From an uncultured Chthoniobacterales bacterium (GTDB lineage Bacteria; Verrucomicrobiota; Verrucomicrobiae; Chthoniobacterales; UBA10450): a stretch of DNA of 5,818 nucleotides. Shown here in pieces: positions 5,161 to 5,818 of the stretch. A program made the position numbers and the translations under genes. Within the stretch, counting starts at the first letter, position 1, and each line of letters opens with the position of its first letter. Location of the stretch: NCBI GenBank assembly GCA_955652855.1, contig CATPCN010000619.1, forward strand, positions 1 to 5,818. The letters run 5' to 3'. Under the pieces are notes generated by a model. The model was not told the DNA's origin and did not search any database. It saw nothing but the letters and a program-made list of their open reading frames with translations.

Positions 5161-5818
5161 ACAGCAAGCGCTCGCCCAAGAGCAATCATCTCTGGCGAAA
5201 AACCAAGAGCGCGCTTGCTTCGGCGGTGACGTTTGTTTGCGCACTGCTCGTGATCGCGCCGCTCGCGCTCGTTCTTTTTCATTTGCTCCGCACCGGTGCC
5301 AGCGCGGTGAACTGGTCATTCTTCACGGAATTGCCAAAACCGGTTGGCGTGACAGGCGGTGGCATGGCCAACGCGATCGTGGGCTCATTTGAGTTGCTTG
5401 GTCTTGCCGCTCTGGTCGGCGTGCCAGTTGGCGTCCTAGGCGGAGTTTATCTTGCCGAGTACGGAACGCTACGCGGCAACCTCCTGCTTCGATTTGTCGC
5501 AGATGTCCTCAACGGTGTGCCGTCGATCATCTGGGGTGTAGTTGTTTACGGTCTCGTCGTTTTGCGCTTCAAAAGTTTTTCCGGTTACGCGGGCGGGCTT
5601 GTGCTCGGCTTTATAATGATTCCACTGATCATGCGCACGACTGAGGAGGTGCTCTTGCTCGTGCCGGCCGGCTATCGCGAAGCATCACTCGCGCTCGGGA
5701 TCAATCGCTGGAAAACAATTGTGCACGTCGTGATGAAGACGGCTTCGAAAGGAATCATCACGGCGATTTTGCTCGCGCTTGCGCGCGTGGCAGGCGAAAC
5801 GGCGCCGCTACTTTTCAC
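5157..5818 (+). CDS. pstA: Phosphate ABC transporter permease PstA (3'-truncated by window edge)
   Basis: This is the second channel subunit of the phosphate importer. The start ATG 5157 overlaps the pstC stop in an ATGA arrangement, typical of translational coupling; an AAGGA at 5136-5140 is 16 nt upstream, somewhat far for a ribosome-binding site. The frame runs open to the window end, giving 220 complete codons plus two bases. A basic N-terminus (NSKRSPKSNHLWRK) leads into a first helix (about 20-43). Further hydrophobic segments fall near 73-98, 113-135, 143-165 and 199-217. PstA hallmarks include YLAEYG (98-103), the VLNGVPSIIWG segment (117-127), the EAA loop YREASLALGINRWK (173-186), and LARVAGETAPLLF (208-220). 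Roughly a quarter of the protein, with the last helix, should lie beyond the edge, probably followed by pstB and phoU. Confidence 0.95.
   Translation, partial: MNSKRSPKSNHLWRKTKSALASAVTFVCALLVIAPLALVLFHLLRTGASAVNWSFFTELPKPVGVTGGGMANAIVGSFELLGLAALVGVPVGVLGGVYLAEYGTLRGNLLLRFVADVLNGVPSIIWGVVVYGLVVLRFKSFSGYAGGLVLGFIMIPLIMRTTEEVLLLVPAGYREASLALGINRWKTIVHVVMKTASKGIITAILLALARVAGETAPLLF

Noticed and set aside
4270..5319. Long open frame of 349 codons on the - strand
   Set aside because: It lies antisense to pstC and the start of pstA. Its product is dominated by Arg, His, Glu and Gln with no domain pattern, as expected for the mirror of hydrophobic codons in a GC-rich gene.
1..5818. tRNA or rRNA genes, CRISPR arrays, insertion sequences, prophage genes
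   Set aside because: None seen: no regularly spaced repeats, no transposase motifs, no cloverleaf with a T-loop consensus, and almost every base is assigned to housekeeping genes.

Overview
The window is a phosphate-sensing and high-affinity phosphate-uptake locus: phoB, phoR, pstS, pstC, pstA, all on the + strand. It is flanked on the left by a divergently transcribed thymidylate synthase gene (thyA, - strand) and the 3' end of an unidentified + strand gene. The DNA is moderately GC-rich and gene-dense. Most starts lack a clear Shine-Dalgarno sequence, and PstS has an ordinary Sec signal peptide without a lipobox, which suggests a diderm (Gram-negative) bacterium. A soil Verrucomicrobiota (Chthoniobacterales-like) is my best guess, but this is an impression from protein flavour and composition, not a proof.

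Layout: (1) 2-235 (+), the acidic, probably disordered C-terminal tail of a protein that begins outside the window. (2) A small GC hairpin between convergent stop codons. (3) 258-1052 (-), a complete 264-residue ThyA with all catalytic residues. (4) A 38-bp divergent gap. (5) phoB, 1091-1786, a complete OmpR/PhoB-type response regulator. (6) phoR, 1794-3092, a PAS-containing membrane histidine kinase interrupted by an in-frame TAA at 2478-2480. (7) A short intergenic stretch with a Pho-box-like direct repeat and a perfect 10-bp hairpin whose loop holds the likely pstS start codon. (8) pstS, 3140-4162. (9) pstC, 4174-5160. (10) pstA, 5157 to the window end, overlapping pstC by 4 bp and truncated by the edge. 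pstB and phoU would be expected further right but are not in view.

In the usual scheme PstS captures phosphate in the periplasm, PstC and PstA form the membrane channel, and PstB (not seen) supplies ATP hydrolysis. The PhoR kinase reports low phosphate to PhoB, which activates pst transcription through Pho boxes. The oddest point is the broken kinase. The stop lies between the phosphorylatable His (H-box) and the ATP-binding domain, yet the 203 codons after it stay in frame with every kinase motif intact. That fits a recent nonsense mutation, a base-call error, or less probably a split or read-through kinase. I saw no unmistakably novel system. The interrupted phoR and the hairpin over the pstS start are the two items most worth checking.
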